Source: an uncultured Bacteriovoracaceae bacterium
GTDB lineage: Bacteria > Bdellovibrionota > Bacteriovoracia > Bacteriovoracales > Bacteriovoracaceae
DNA: 21,132 nucleotides
Direction of reading: 5' to 3'
NCBI GenBank assembly: GCA_937952395.1
Contig: CALFYV010000156.1
Location: forward strand, 1-21,132
This document shows, piece after piece, positions 6,569 to 15,071 of the stretch. The notes below the pieces were generated by a model. It ran no database searches and had not been told where the DNA came from. It saw only the letters and a list, made by a program, of their open reading frames with translations. How positions within the stretch are numbered: position 1 is the stretch's first letter; each line of letters opens with the position of its first letter. A program made the position numbers and the translations under genes.

Positions 6569-8173
6569 TTAGAGTTTAGATTTTCCTTTGATATCACTTC
6601 GTCTAAAGGGTTGAATCTTTGTCTCGCTGTCTATGTTATTTTTTGTAGTGGCGTGATTAACAACTGCTATTTCTTCTTGTTTAAGCTCTTTTTGCGCTAA
6701 AATAACTTCAATGACTTCGGGGGTAAATTTCTCTAAGGGCTTGTAGATTATTTGGTTAATGAATTTTCTAAAAACCTTCATTTTGTCGTCGGATATTCCA
6801 TGGATAAAACCCATGTAAGTAATACCCTTAGAGCTTTTCTCAGAATCAATATAAGAGGGAACTATGGTCACAAAGCAACTAATAGGGAGATTTAAATGCA
6901 TAACGGAAAACATAGGGATTTCGTTTTTGCTTATAAAAATAATCTCATGTTCTGTTAAGCTACAAACAATAACTTTTTGAAAAACATTTAAAACTCTTTT
7001 GGGGTCGTTGGCGCGAAAAAAATAATTTAACTCGTTTAATTTCAATGCTTTTTTTTCGTGAAAGCTTTTTGTTAGAGCACTAAAGAGGGCCATATTGAGC
7101 TTATCGGGTGTGGCAATAATATGTTCATATCCATAGGCTTTACGTAAGGCTTCAATTTTAGAGGGAGTATTCGTAATAATTAAAATAGGCTTATATCCTT
7201 TTTGAGATTTTAAGTAATTGATGAATTCAGCAACTGAATCTAAATTATTTTTTGCGTTTTCTTCAAGATCCAAATCAAAAAAGATAAGTGGATATTTTTT
7301 TAAAATATAATCGTCATGACAAAGAGGTATGTGAAGAGATTGACTAAATTCGATAATGAAAGATGAATTCAAATTGAGCCTATAGCATTCAGAAAAAAAC
7401 TCAGTATTGCTGCTGATTATTTTTACAGTATAGTTTTTGAAAATAAATTTTTCTTCGTTTAACTCAAGCCATGTTTCGACAGTTTCTTTCTGTATAGTCT
7501 CAGGAGTGATCTCATCCCACGGGCCTAGATATGGATAATTTATTACATAAGTAGTTGTCATCGGATAGATAGAGGATGTTTCGTAACGTTTTGATATTTT
7601 AAAAGAGCGAGCTTCAAGGTCTTTAAACATTTGTAGATGAATTTGTAAATTATCTTCGTTCAGGCTTATGTCAGTTTCAATGGTAAGATTTTCGGTGGAC
7701 ATTCTCGATATAGATGAGCAAATTCCAATCTCGAGTTCTTTATCGATATCTTTTGCCTGAGCAAATGTAGGTAGAGATATTTTATCCCCAAAAGCCAGGT
7801 ACAGAGTGTCTGAATAAAATATTTCATCATCACCTCCTTTTACATAGGAGTATTGAAAGCCAGAAGAAAAACATTGGTTTTTTTCATGTTCGGGAATTTT
7901 ATCATCAAAAATAGCAACAAACAGTATGCTTTTATATAAATCATGTTTTTTTAGAAAAATAATTTCGTCAAATATTCCTTGTTTATCATGGTAAGATGTA
8001 AAATCAATGTATACAATATGAGGAAGAGTGTTAATAACATAACCGATTATATATTCTGGTATATAATCATCTATTTTAATTTCGATATTACTTTGTAAGT
8101 TTTTTTTAACGTAAAGATTTAATTCCTTTATAAATTCATCATCTTTACCTAAATAGAGCAAGCTTTTTTTCAT
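6569..8173 (-). CDS. Large degenerate receiver / PilZ-like signalling protein
   Basis: A 534-residue soluble protein. The N-terminus (1-125) has receiver-like alternation with an aspartate at residue 57 (VYIDFTS) but no canonical acidic pair or Thr/Lys set. A second receiver-like fold at about 245-370 shows Asp300 (LIFFDLDLE), ILIITN and IIATPDK, again degenerate. Residues about 400-475 (CSLTEHEIIFISKNEIPMF... 'YMGFIHGISDDKMKVFRKF') have the strand pattern of a PilZ c-di-GMP-binding domain without its RxxxR motif. The segment 145-215 is unassigned. It starts six bases after the HD-GYP gene stops, with AAGGA overlapping that stop. A pseudo-receiver scaffold in a c-di-GMP circuit is the most likely role; the domain calls are by eye. 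Confidence 0.7.
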   Translation of the reverse strand: MKKSLLYLGKDDEFIKELNLYVKKNLQSNIEIKIDDYIPEYIIGYVINTLPHIVYIDFTSYHDKQGIFDEIIFLKKHDLYKSILFVAIFDDKIPEHEKNQCFSSGFQYSYVKGGDDEIFYSDTLYLAFGDKISLPTFAQAKDIDKELEIGICSSISRMSTENLTIETDISLNEDNLQIHLQMFKDLEARSFKISKRYETSSIYPMTTTYVINYPYLGPWDEITPETIQKETVETWLELNEEKFIFKNYTVKIISSNTEFFSECYRLNLNSSFIIEFSQSLHIPLCHDDYILKKYPLIFFDLDLEENAKNNLDSVAEFINYLKSQKGYKPILIITNTPSKIEALRKAYGYEHIIATPDKLNMALFSALTKSFHEKKALKLNELNYFFRANDPKRVLNVFQKVIVCSLTEHEIIFISKNEIPMFSVMHLNLPISCFVTIVPSYIDSEKSSKGITYMGFIHGISDDKMKVFRKFINQIIYKPLEKFTPEVIEVILAQKELKQEEIAVVNHATTKNNIDSETKIQPFRRSDIKGKSKL

Positions 8174-8178
8174 TATAA

Positions 8179-9564
8179 TTATTTTTCCTTAATGAAGCTT
8201 TTGGCCAAAGCTTTAACGATCAAAGGATCATATTTAGCGATTTCGTTTCTATCTTGAATAAGTTCTTTCAATCCAGCGATAGGAGAGGTTTTCTTAATTG
8301 AAATGTAATCTGCGAAACCATCGGCAAGAGAAACTACTTTAGCTAGAGGATAGATTTTTATCCCTGTTATGCCATGGGGAAATCCGGCCCCATTGATAAA
8401 CTCGTGATGTTGATAAGTGATTTGTCTCACTGGTTCAGGGACAAGAGGATATTTCTGGAGCATTTCAAAACCTAAAACAGGGTGTTGCTTAAATTTAATG
8501 AGCTGTTCAACAGTCATGCTTTCTTGTTCAATTTCTTTTATATCAGGTGGAAGCTTCAACATTCCAATATCGTGTAAAAACGAACCAAAAGCTATCATTT
8601 CAACTGTTCTTTGTGTTGACCATTCTAAATTTTGGCATGTAACAGAAGCAATAAAAGATACAAGGAATAAATGAGAGTATGCGGGTGGATCACTTTCTTC
8701 ATAATGGGCCAAAAGCTTTGCCAACGCCTTATCTTTTCTTACCATATTGTAAATATTGTTACAAAGCTTCTTACCTTCTTCGATGAGTTGAGGTTTAAGG
8801 CCCACTGTATGAATTTCTTCGATATATTTTTCAGCTAGAGTCTGAGCTGTTTTAAATTTTTTTTCTAAATTATTAACTTTGGATTTATTCATTTTTTCCA
8901 TAAGCTGATTAATAAAATTAACATAGGCTGCTCTCTCTTTTGTTCTAAAATAAAGATGAGTGACTTCTTTTTCTTTGGCATATTTCTTTAATCGCGATTT
9001 TTCAAAAAAATCACCTTTGTGGAGAATTTTGACGTATTTATTTCGAGCTAATCTAATATAGTGGTCAAAAATTGTGGTATTGCCGCTAAAAAAGTTTTCA
9101 ATTTTAATCCTAGTAAAATCGTCATCATCGGCTTCAATTTCCTCTTCATCTCTTTGTGTACCAGAGGCTTTAACTTCTTTCCAAGCTTCAAATTGATTAG
9201 CGCCTTCAATACTCTCTAATAGAGATTCAAGAGAGTAAGGTTTTATTAAAATATCGCTGGCACCAATTTTTCTCAGTTCGTCTTTACTTAATTCGAGTTC
9301 TTCCAATTTTTTTCTATTAGTCACGGTTAAAATAACTTTGACCGAAGGAGCATTTAAACGGAGGTATTTCAATACTTCTAGAGCAGAATGATTTTTAGTT
9401 TCAATATCAATAATGACGGCAAGAAATTTATTACGATAAACTTTTAACTGACAATCTTTTCCGGTATAAACGATATCAACTTCAAAAGAATTCTTCGTTA
9501 AGTATTCTTTAAGCTCTATGGCCCAAGAACTATCAGGTTCTGAGATAAGAACCGAAAGTGACAT
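8179..9564 (-). CDS. Response regulator with HD-GYP domain (c-di-GMP phosphodiesterase family)
   Basis: A 461-residue protein: receiver domain 1-120 with Asp53 as phosphoacceptor and Lys109 (IKPY), an acidic linker at 138-149 (DEEEIEADDDD), a middle module at 155-215 of the type often preceding HD-GYP domains, then HD-GYP from about 250. Catalytic signatures present: HD at 331-332 (FLHDIGMLKLP), His361, HHE at 386-388, and NGAGFP at 391-396, a variant of the usual GYP motif with Phe for Tyr, then SLADGFADY. The expected reaction is hydrolysis of cyclic di-GMP. ATG at 9564 is preceded by AAGGGG at seven bases. It is first gene of the three-gene operon and divergent from the SCO1-like gene. Confidence 0.88.
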   Translation of the reverse strand: MSLSVLISEPDSSWAIELKEYLTKNSFEVDIVYTGKDCQLKVYRNKFLAVIIDIETKNHSALEVLKYLRLNAPSVKVILTVTNRKKLEELELSKDELRKIGASDILIKPYSLESLLESIEGANQFEAWKEVKASGTQRDEEEIEADDDDFTRIKIENFFSGNTTIFDHYIRLARNKYVKILHKGDFFEKSRLKKYAKEKEVTHLYFRTKERAAYVNFINQLMEKMNKSKVNNLEKKFKTAQTLAEKYIEEIHTVGLKPQLIEEGKKLCNNIYNMVRKDKALAKLLAHYEESDPPAYSHLFLVSFIASVTCQNLEWSTQRTVEMIAFGSFLHDIGMLKLPPDIKEIEQESMTVEQLIKFKQHPVLGFEMLQKYPLVPEPVRQITYQHHEFINGAGFPHGITGIKIYPLAKVVSLADGFADYISIKKTSPIAGLKELIQDRNEIAKYDPLIVKALAKSFIKEK

Positions 9565-9681
9565 CTTTATCCCCTTATAACTTAATACCGCTGATAGATT
9601 TAATTTATATGCTATACGTTTACTCAGAGCATTGAAAGTAAAGGCTTTACTGGAAGTACCAAAGATTTCTTTACTTATTGT

Positions 9682-10350
9682 ATGAGCAATTTGCTCCGAA
9701 TAGATTACATGAAGCCAACAGTGAAAAGTTTGATTTCGTGTCTGCTTATCTTATTAGTTGGCCTCTTTTCATATAAGTATTCTGAGATATTTCAATGGCT
9801 AGGTTTAAAAACGTATTATGGTAAATACATAGGACATAAAGCTCATGCATTCAACTTAAAAGATTATCATAGAGGCAGGGTTAGTTTAGAGGATTTTAAA
9901 GGTAAGTATTTATTGCTGACCTTTGGATTCACAAGATGTGCAGGGGTCTGTCCATTAAATTTAGAGAATTTTAGAAACATCTTTAAAGAATTTCAAGATC
10001 AATCTTCAAGCAAGCTTGAATTTGCCTTTGTTAGTTTTGATGATTTAAGAGATGATGCAACAAGTGTAAAAGAATTTGTCCAACGCAGTGGTATTAAAAA
10101 TATCTATGGTCTTTTATCAGGTCCCGATAAGGCACTTGATATTTCTCATCATTATAAAAACGATATTCAATATGAAGTCAGAAAAATTCAAGAGGATGAA
10201 ACTTATCAAATTAATCATAATGGTTTTGTTTATTTGATTAATCCAAAAGGAGTCCTCACTCTTATTTATCTTCAAAAGAACTTGAACACACAAAGAGTAG
10301 TAGAAGATATATTACTTCTGATAGAAAAAGAAGAGGTCTTAGATGGATAA
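9682..10350 (+). CDS. SCO1/SenC-family copper chaperone, membrane anchored
   Basis: A 222-residue protein with an N-terminal membrane segment (about 13-30) and a periplasmic thioredoxin-fold domain. The copper ligands of SCO proteins are visible: CxxxC at Cys86 and Cys90 (TRCAGVCPLNL) and the conserved histidine at 179 (NHNGFVYLI). The family inserts copper into cytochrome oxidase or acts as a thiol reductase. ATG at 9682 and ATG at 9709 are both possible starts; neither has a good ribosome binding site. The stop overlaps the start of the next gene, a membrane histidine kinase, by eight bases. A cbb3 oxidase cluster lies about 9 kb downstream, so a role in its copper supply or in reporting its redox state is plausible. 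Confidence 0.9.
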   Translation: MSNLLRIDYMKPTVKSLISCLLILLVGLFSYKYSEIFQWLGLKTYYGKYIGHKAHAFNLKDYHRGRVSLEDFKGKYLLLTFGFTRCAGVCPLNLENFRNIFKEFQDQSSSKLEFAFVSFDDLRDDATSVKEFVQRSGIKNIYGLLSGPDKALDISHHYKNDIQYEVRKIQEDETYQINHNGFVYLINPKGVLTLIYLQKNLNTQRVVEDILLLIEKEEVLDG

Positions 10351-12091
10351 AAAATTGTATTCAACTAATCTTTACCTCCAAACACCACAAGAGCTTGTAA
10401 ATGATGCTGATAGATTTATGCTAGGGATGCTTTGGCTTCATTTGCCTTTGGCCAGTTTTATTGTTCCTTATTCTTATGGAACTTGGCGTGAAAGTCTTTT
10501 GGCCAGTTTATTCCTTTGTTTGATTGGGACAGTTTCTTATATTTTTCTAAAAGGGACTTTTTTACATAGGCTACTCAATGGAATTTTGCTTTTATCCTAT
10601 TCAATTATTTTAATTTCAGCTCAGTTTGGTAGAATTGAAATGCATTTTCATGTTTTTTCTGCCCTTCCATTTCTATTAGTTTATAAAGATTGGAGGATTA
10701 TTCCTCCTGCTGGAGCAGTTGTCATCATTCATCATTCTGTTTTCAATTATTGTCAGTCCAATGATATCGATTTTTTTGGATTTCCCTTAATTGTTTTTAA
10801 CTATGGTAGTGGTTGGGATATCGTGTTTCTTCATTTCATTTTTGTCGCATTTGAATGTAGTATTTTGATTTACTATTCTAAGCAATTGCGGCGACAATAT
10901 TTAGATTTATTTAATATGAACAAGGAATTAGAGAAAATTGTTGATAGTCGTACGGCAGATTTAAGAAATGAAATAAAAAAAATTGAAGCTTATAACAAAG
11001 CTTTAGATCAGTTTGCCATTACAGAGCTTACTGATAACAAAGGTGTAATTTTAGACGTGAACAAAAATTTTGAAAAAATATCAGGTTTTAAAAGAAGTGA
11101 AGTGGTAGGACGAAGTCATGAACTTATTCGTTCTGGATATCACTCTCAAGATTTTTATGAGCAAATGTGGAAGGTTCTTGAAGCAGGTGAAGTTTGGAGA
11201 GCCGAAATGCGTAATATCACAAAGACTGGAGAAACATTTTGGGTAGACACCGCAATTGCTCCTATGAAAAATGAAAAGAATGAAATTGAGCAATATATCG
11301 CTGTTCGATTTGATATAACAAGCCGGAAGAAAAATGAAGAGCTCATTCTTAAACAACGGGCCCAGATGGTATCTCAATCAAGATTGTCTGCATTAGGAGA
11401 GATGGCCGGAGGAATCGCTCATGAAATCAACAATCCTTTGTCTATCATTTCCACCAGCATGGGGAGTATGAAGAAAATGATCGCTAAAAACATGGTTAAG
11501 ACCCAATTGTTCACAGAGCTTATAGAAGACATAGAGCATACGATTGTGCGAATAACGAGAATCATTTCCGGGTTAAGAAATATATCTAGAGAAGCAACAA
11601 GAGAAAATTATGATACCTGTCAGATAGAAGAAATATTAACTGATGTCCTCTCTGTTTGTGCAGAAAAATTTAAATCAAATGGTGTTGAATTTAATGTAAA
11701 GTTGGACTCTGAAAGCAAAAATAAAAATTTTAAAGCCATGCGAGTTCAATTGTCTCAAGTTATTCTTAATCTTTTAAGCAATGCTTACGATGCAATCGCA
11801 CAAGCCAACGAAAAATGGATAAATCTTGTGATTACAAGTTCGGATGAGTATTTAATGATTAAATGTATTGATAGTGGTCCAGGAATTTCTGAGGAAATTC
11901 AAAACAAGATATTTCAACCATTTTTTACCACAAAGGAGATTGGTAAAGGGACTGGCTTAGGTTTAAGTTTGTCGCTGGAGATCGTGAAGCGGCATGAAGG
12001 TAAGTTTTTTTTAGATATAGATTCTCCTAATACATGCTTTGTCATTATGATACCACTTCTTTGCAATCAGGAGGAAAAACAAGCTAGCTAA
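10343..12091 (+). CDS. Membrane PAS sensor histidine kinase
   Basis: A 582-residue kinase. The N-terminus (about 25-180) has about six transmembrane segments with a histidine-rich motif, EMHFH (99-103) and IHH (129-131), which could bind metal or heme within the membrane. A coiled coil (190-220) leads to a PAS domain (about 220-330) and then the kinase core: H-box HEINNP with His360, N-box NLLSNAYDA (476-484), G1 DSGPGI, F-box FQPFFTT, G2 GTGLGL (536-541). It starts inside the end of the SCO1-like gene (ATGGATAA overlap), implying co-translation and probably a shared signal such as copper or oxidase redox state. No receiver is fused or immediately adjacent on the same strand; the minus-strand receiver at 6112 is a candidate partner. 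Confidence 0.92.
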   Translation: MDKKLYSTNLYLQTPQELVNDADRFMLGMLWLHLPLASFIVPYSYGTWRESLLASLFLCLIGTVSYIFLKGTFLHRLLNGILLLSYSIILISAQFGRIEMHFHVFSALPFLLVYKDWRIIPPAGAVVIIHHSVFNYCQSNDIDFFGFPLIVFNYGSGWDIVFLHFIFVAFECSILIYYSKQLRRQYLDLFNMNKELEKIVDSRTADLRNEIKKIEAYNKALDQFAITELTDNKGVILDVNKNFEKISGFKRSEVVGRSHELIRSGYHSQDFYEQMWKVLEAGEVWRAEMRNITKTGETFWVDTAIAPMKNEKNEIEQYIAVRFDITSRKKNEELILKQRAQMVSQSRLSALGEMAGGIAHEINNPLSIISTSMGSMKKMIAKNMVKTQLFTELIEDIEHTIVRITRIISGLRNISREATRENYDTCQIEEILTDVLSVCAEKFKSNGVEFNVKLDSESKNKNFKAMRVQLSQVILNLLSNAYDAIAQANEKWINLVITSSDEYLMIKCIDSGPGISEEIQNKIFQPFFTTKEIGKGTGLGLSLSLEIVKRHEGKFFLDIDSPNTCFVIMIPLLCNQEEKQAS

Positions 12092-12195
12092 AAACTTGGT
12101 AAATTCTGACAAAAATCAGTTTTTTTTCAAACTTCGCCCATCTTTTTTATATAAAACCCTTGCTAAATCTTTATTTAGAAAAAGTGAGGTTTGTC

Positions 12196-12534
12196 ATGGG
12201 TTCTCTAAATTTAAAACTAATAGAAAATGAATTATTAACGTTGCGAAATAAAGTTATGGAGCGAGTCGGATTAATAGCAAAGGACAAAGAAAGGAAATCT
12301 GGTCCCTTGCCACAAGATTTTTCTGAACAGTCTGTTGCTAAGGCCAACGATCAAGTTATTGATAACTTAGATGAAATCGAAAGAGATGAGCTTAGTAAAA
12401 TTAATAAAGCATTAAATCGAATCAAGCAAGGCTCTTATGGGAAATGTGATTCCTGTGGGGAAGTGATCCAGGCCAAGCGAATTAAGGCAGTACCCTATGC
12501 GACAGAGTGTATGAATTGTGCGGTAAATGAATAA
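12196..12534 (+). CDS. DksA/TraR-family zinc-finger regulator
   Basis: A 112-residue protein with a helical N-terminal half and a C4 zinc finger, C-x2-C-x17-C-x2-C (Cys84, 87, 105, 108: KCDSCGEV...ECMNC). These proteins bind the RNA polymerase secondary channel and modulate initiation, often with ppGpp. It is shorter than E. coli DksA (151). The frame stays open back to a TTG at 12160, but the ATG at 12196 has TGAGG seven bases upstream and is preferred. It lies 23 bases before an Hsp20 gene, suggesting a small stress operon. A CTGA-CAAAAA-TCAG palindrome followed by eight T residues lies about 80 bases upstream. Confidence 0.88.
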   Translation: MGSLNLKLIENELLTLRNKVMERVGLIAKDKERKSGPLPQDFSEQSVAKANDQVIDNLDEIERDELSKINKALNRIKQGSYGKCDSCGEVIQAKRIKAVPYATECMNCAVNE

Positions 12535-12557
12535 ATATTTTAACAAAGGAGTTTAAA

Positions 12558-13004
12558 ATGAATTTAGTTAGTAAGAAAAATGCTAGACCGTTATTTAATC
12601 TACAGAATGAAATTAATTCTGTTTTTGACGATTTTTTTGGAAATAGATTTGATATGGAAACACTATCGAAAACAAAATGGCCAACTCTTGAAATCAAAGA
12701 AGATGAGAAGGAATATAAAGTTAAAGCGGAAATTCCAGGTTTAGCAGAAGAGGATATTAACTTAGTCATTAGCGATAACACCTTGGAAATTTCAGGCGAG
12801 CGTAAGGACGAAAAAGAAGAAGAAAAAAATGGTACTTCTTACTCCGAGATGAGCTATGGCAGTTTTTATCGCACCATCCCGTTTGAATGTGAAGTAGATA
12901 CAGAGAAAGTCAAAGCTAAAATGAAGGATGGTATATTAAAAGTTACTGTCGCCAAAGCAGATAATGCGAACACAAAGCGTAGAAAAATAGAAATTAGCCG
13001 CTAG
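12558..13004 (+). CDS. Hsp20 / alpha-crystallin small heat-shock protein
   Basis: 148 residues. The alpha-crystallin domain runs from about 42 to 133 (WPTLEIKEDEKEYKVKAEIPG, NTLEISGERK, YGSFYRTIPF, 'MKDGILKVTVAK'), with an N-terminal arm and a C-terminal IxI motif (IEI, 144-146) used in oligomer assembly. It is an ATP-independent holdase that keeps unfolding proteins soluble. AAAGGAG precedes the ATG by seven bases. It follows the DksA-like gene by 23 bases and ends just before a strong terminator, so the two probably form a unit. Confidence 0.95.
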   Translation: MNLVSKKNARPLFNLQNEINSVFDDFFGNRFDMETLSKTKWPTLEIKEDEKEYKVKAEIPGLAEEDINLVISDNTLEISGERKDEKEEEKNGTSYSEMSYGSFYRTIPFECEVDTEKVKAKMKDGILKVTVAKADNANTKRRKIEISR

Positions 13005-13010
13005 GCTTTC

Positions 13011-13055
13011 CCGAGGAGCAAGATAACTGCTGTGGCTTGCTCCTCGGAGGATTTT
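13011..13055 (+). terminator. Strong intrinsic terminator after Hsp20
   Basis: CCGAGGAGCAAG (13011-13022) pairs perfectly with CTTGCTCCTCGG (13036-13047) over twelve bases, with a 13-base loop; ATTTTT follows three bases later. It begins seven bases after the hsp20 stop. Confidence 0.9.
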
Positions 13056-13108
13056 TCTTTCAAAGCTCATTGCACGAAATCATTTTTGTTGTTACCTTAG
13101 TTTGGTAT

Positions 13109-13849
13109 ATGACTACAAAACTAAGAATTTTGACATACAACACTCACAAATCAAAAAATTGGAGTGGGCAAAATGAGAGTGTTGAATCACTAAAGCAATT
13201 TATTATTGAATCCGAAGCTGATATCGTTTTTCTTCAAGAAGTTATTGGTGCCAATAAAGATAGAAAAATTGAAACCCCTCATTTTGAAGATCTGGCAGAT
13301 GAAATTTGGGATGATTTTGCTTATGGGAAAAATGCCACTTATCAAAATGGCCATCATGGTAACGCTATACTTTCTCGTTACCCAATTGTAACTTGGCAAC
13401 AACAATCTATCTCTAATAATCGTTTTGAACAACGAGGTTTACTATACGCTAAAATAACAGTTCCAATTAATTCTGAAATGATCCCTATTCATCTATATTG
13501 TGTACATTTGGACTTGCTTGAAAGTGGAAGAAAAAAACAGATCGCAAAAGTCATAGAGCGTATCAAGGTTGAGGTCGGAGATGACCCTTATATTCTTGCC
13601 GGCGATTTTAATGATTGGAATTTGGCCATAAACAAAATATTAAAGGATGAGCTTAACTTACAGGAATGTTTTTATACCGCTCATGGGAGTTATGCTAAAA
13701 CATTTCCTGTCTTTTTACCGGCTTTAAAACTAGATAGAATTTATATAAGTGGTTTTAAAATAAACTCCGCGCAAGTGTTAAGTAATAAGCTTTCCCATCA
13801 TTACTCAGACCATCTTCCTCTAATGACGGAGATTATCTTTGAAAAATAA
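13109..13849 (+). CDS. Endonuclease/exonuclease/phosphatase-family phosphodiesterase (YbhP-like)
   Basis: A 246-residue protein with the EEP fold signatures: Asn11 in LTYNTH, Glu44 in FLQEV, GHHGNAILSRYP (81-92), HLYCVHLDL, the catalytic LAGDFNDW (163-170), LDRIYI (208-213) and SDHLPL (233-238). The frame is open upstream into the terminator, but the ATG at 13109 starts directly on the first strand and is chosen despite a poor ribosome binding site. The next gene, a phospholipase D-type enzyme, overlaps its end by 11 bases. The same pairing occurs in E. coli, where ybhP lies beside clsB, so a phospholipid-related role is more likely than DNA repair. Confidence 0.87.
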   Translation: MTTKLRILTYNTHKSKNWSGQNESVESLKQFIIESEADIVFLQEVIGANKDRKIETPHFEDLADEIWDDFAYGKNATYQNGHHGNAILSRYPIVTWQQQSISNNRFEQRGLLYAKITVPINSEMIPIHLYCVHLDLLESGRKKQIAKVIERIKVEVGDDPYILAGDFNDWNLAINKILKDELNLQECFYTAHGSYAKTFPVFLPALKLDRIYISGFKINSAQVLSNKLSHHYSDHLPLMTEIIFEK

Positions 13850-14969
13850 GGAATTTAATTTTACTAAAGCCAAGTTAATCAGAAGTGGACATTTTTATTT
13901 AGAAAAATTAATTCTCTTAATCGAGGAAACCCAATATCAAATAATCATCAATATTTATGAGTTTGAAAATGATGAGTCAGGGGAACAAATTCTGAATGCT
14001 TTAGTTAGAGCACTAAAGCGAAAAGTTGAAGTTTATCTCCTTTTTGATTCATTTGGTTCAATGAATTTTTCATCGGAGTGGATAGACTTTCTAAGACAAA
14101 AAGGTGCCAAGATTTCTTTTTTTAATCCTTTTTTCTCTTCAAATACCTTAGAGGTCGGCAGAAGACTTCATCAAAAAGTTTTTATTTTTGACCAGGAAAA
14201 AGCTTTTGTTGGTGGAATCAACATCTCCAATGATTATTTAAGAAGAGATGGCCCTGCTCCTTGGCTTGATTATGTTTTTTATATTGATGGAGAAATAGTT
14301 AAACGGATTGCTCGCATTACGACCTCTTACCATCATCAGCCGGTTGCTTTATTGCCATCTATCTCAATGGAAAGTTCAAACCGTCTGGCCAAGGTTCTTA
14401 TCCAGGATTTTTGGAAGGGCAAGTTCGAACTAAGCAAAGAATATAAAATGCAAATTGAAAATTCCCAAAAAAATATTTATTTAATGAATGCTTATTTTTT
14501 TCCGGGAAAGACATTTTTACGACAGTTAAAAGATGCAGCCGATCGTGGGGTTAAGATTAAAATGGTGCTTGGTGGAAGCTCGGATATTCCTGTGTTTCGT
14601 TGGGCGCAAAATTGCCTTTACCAAGAGCTTTTGGAGCATAAGATTGAAATCTATGAATGGAAGCAATCTGTTTTGCATGCAAAAATTGCGATTGTTGATT
14701 CCAGATGGTGCACCGTCGGTTCTTTTAATTTGGATTACATAAGTCAGTTCGCCAATATTGAGATGAATATTACCAGTGAAGATCAAGAGCTCGTCAACGA
14801 GGTTGAAGCAGAGTTTTTGAACATTTGCTCTGAGATTTCCACGCCCGTAGATATTAAACTGTGGCATAAGTACAACCACTTTTTTATGATGATCCGCGAT
14901 TTGTTTGCCCTGTTTCTACTAAAATTAGCTCGTTATATATCCCTTTTTCATTTGAATTCTAGCGAGTAA
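13839..14969 (+). CDS. Phospholipase D-family cardiolipin synthase (ClsB-like)
   Basis: 376 residues with two HKD motifs, HQKVFIFD (111-118, followed by VGGINISNDY) and HAKIAIVD (280-287, followed by VGSFNLDYIS). Both active-site halves are intact. This family transfers phosphatidyl groups between phospholipids to form cardiolipin. A hydrophobic C-terminal stretch (about 347-371) probably associates with the inner membrane. Translation appears to start at TTG 13839, within the end of the EEP gene, with GGAG seven bases upstream; coupling would raise its use. No clear terminator follows before the FNR-like promoter at 15011. Confidence 0.9.
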   Translation: MKNKEFNFTKAKLIRSGHFYLEKLILLIEETQYQIIINIYEFENDESGEQILNALVRALKRKVEVYLLFDSFGSMNFSSEWIDFLRQKGAKISFFNPFFSSNTLEVGRRLHQKVFIFDQEKAFVGGINISNDYLRRDGPAPWLDYVFYIDGEIVKRIARITTSYHHQPVALLPSISMESSNRLAKVLIQDFWKGKFELSKEYKMQIENSQKNIYLMNAYFFPGKTFLRQLKDAADRGVKIKMVLGGSSDIPVFRWAQNCLYQELLEHKIEIYEWKQSVLHAKIAIVDSRWCTVGSFNLDYISQFANIEMNITSEDQELVNEVEAEFLNICSEISTPVDIKLWHKYNHFFMMIRDLFALFLLKLARYISLFHLNSSE

Positions 14970-15010
14970 ATAGGAAATATTTACAAAGAAATTATTTTAT
15001 TAGTAAAAAC

Positions 15011-15051
15011 ATGATCTGGATCATATAAAATAACCTCTGTTTTGGTAGATT
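15011..15051 (+). promoter_or_regulatory. FNR-type box and -10 upstream of the FNR gene
   Basis: ATGATCTGGATCAT (15011-15024) matches the FNR/ANR half sites TGAT and ATCA with four-base spacing. A -10-like TAGATT lies at 15046-15051, putting the box centre about 41 bases before the predicted start near 15058. This is class II FNR geometry and suggests autoregulation of the gene at 15072. Confidence 0.65.
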
Positions 15052-15071
15052 GAGGCTAACAAAGGCAGTGT

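Noticed and set aside
6380..6700. 106-residue plus-strand frame
   Set aside because: Antisense shadow of the single-domain receiver and the end of the 534-residue gene; no ribosome binding site and no recognisable domain.
12106..12128. CTGA-CAAAAA-TCAG followed by eight T residues, upstream of the DksA-like gene
   Set aside because: Considered as a fourth FNR box and as a terminator of the histidine kinase gene. The left half is TGAC rather than TGAT and the nearest TATATA is about 35 bases from its centre, too far for class II geometry; the four-pair stem is too weak for a confident terminator.
13037..13108. Upstream extension of the EEP-family gene
   Set aside because: It would begin inside the hsp20 terminator stem; the ATG at 13109 fits the family start.
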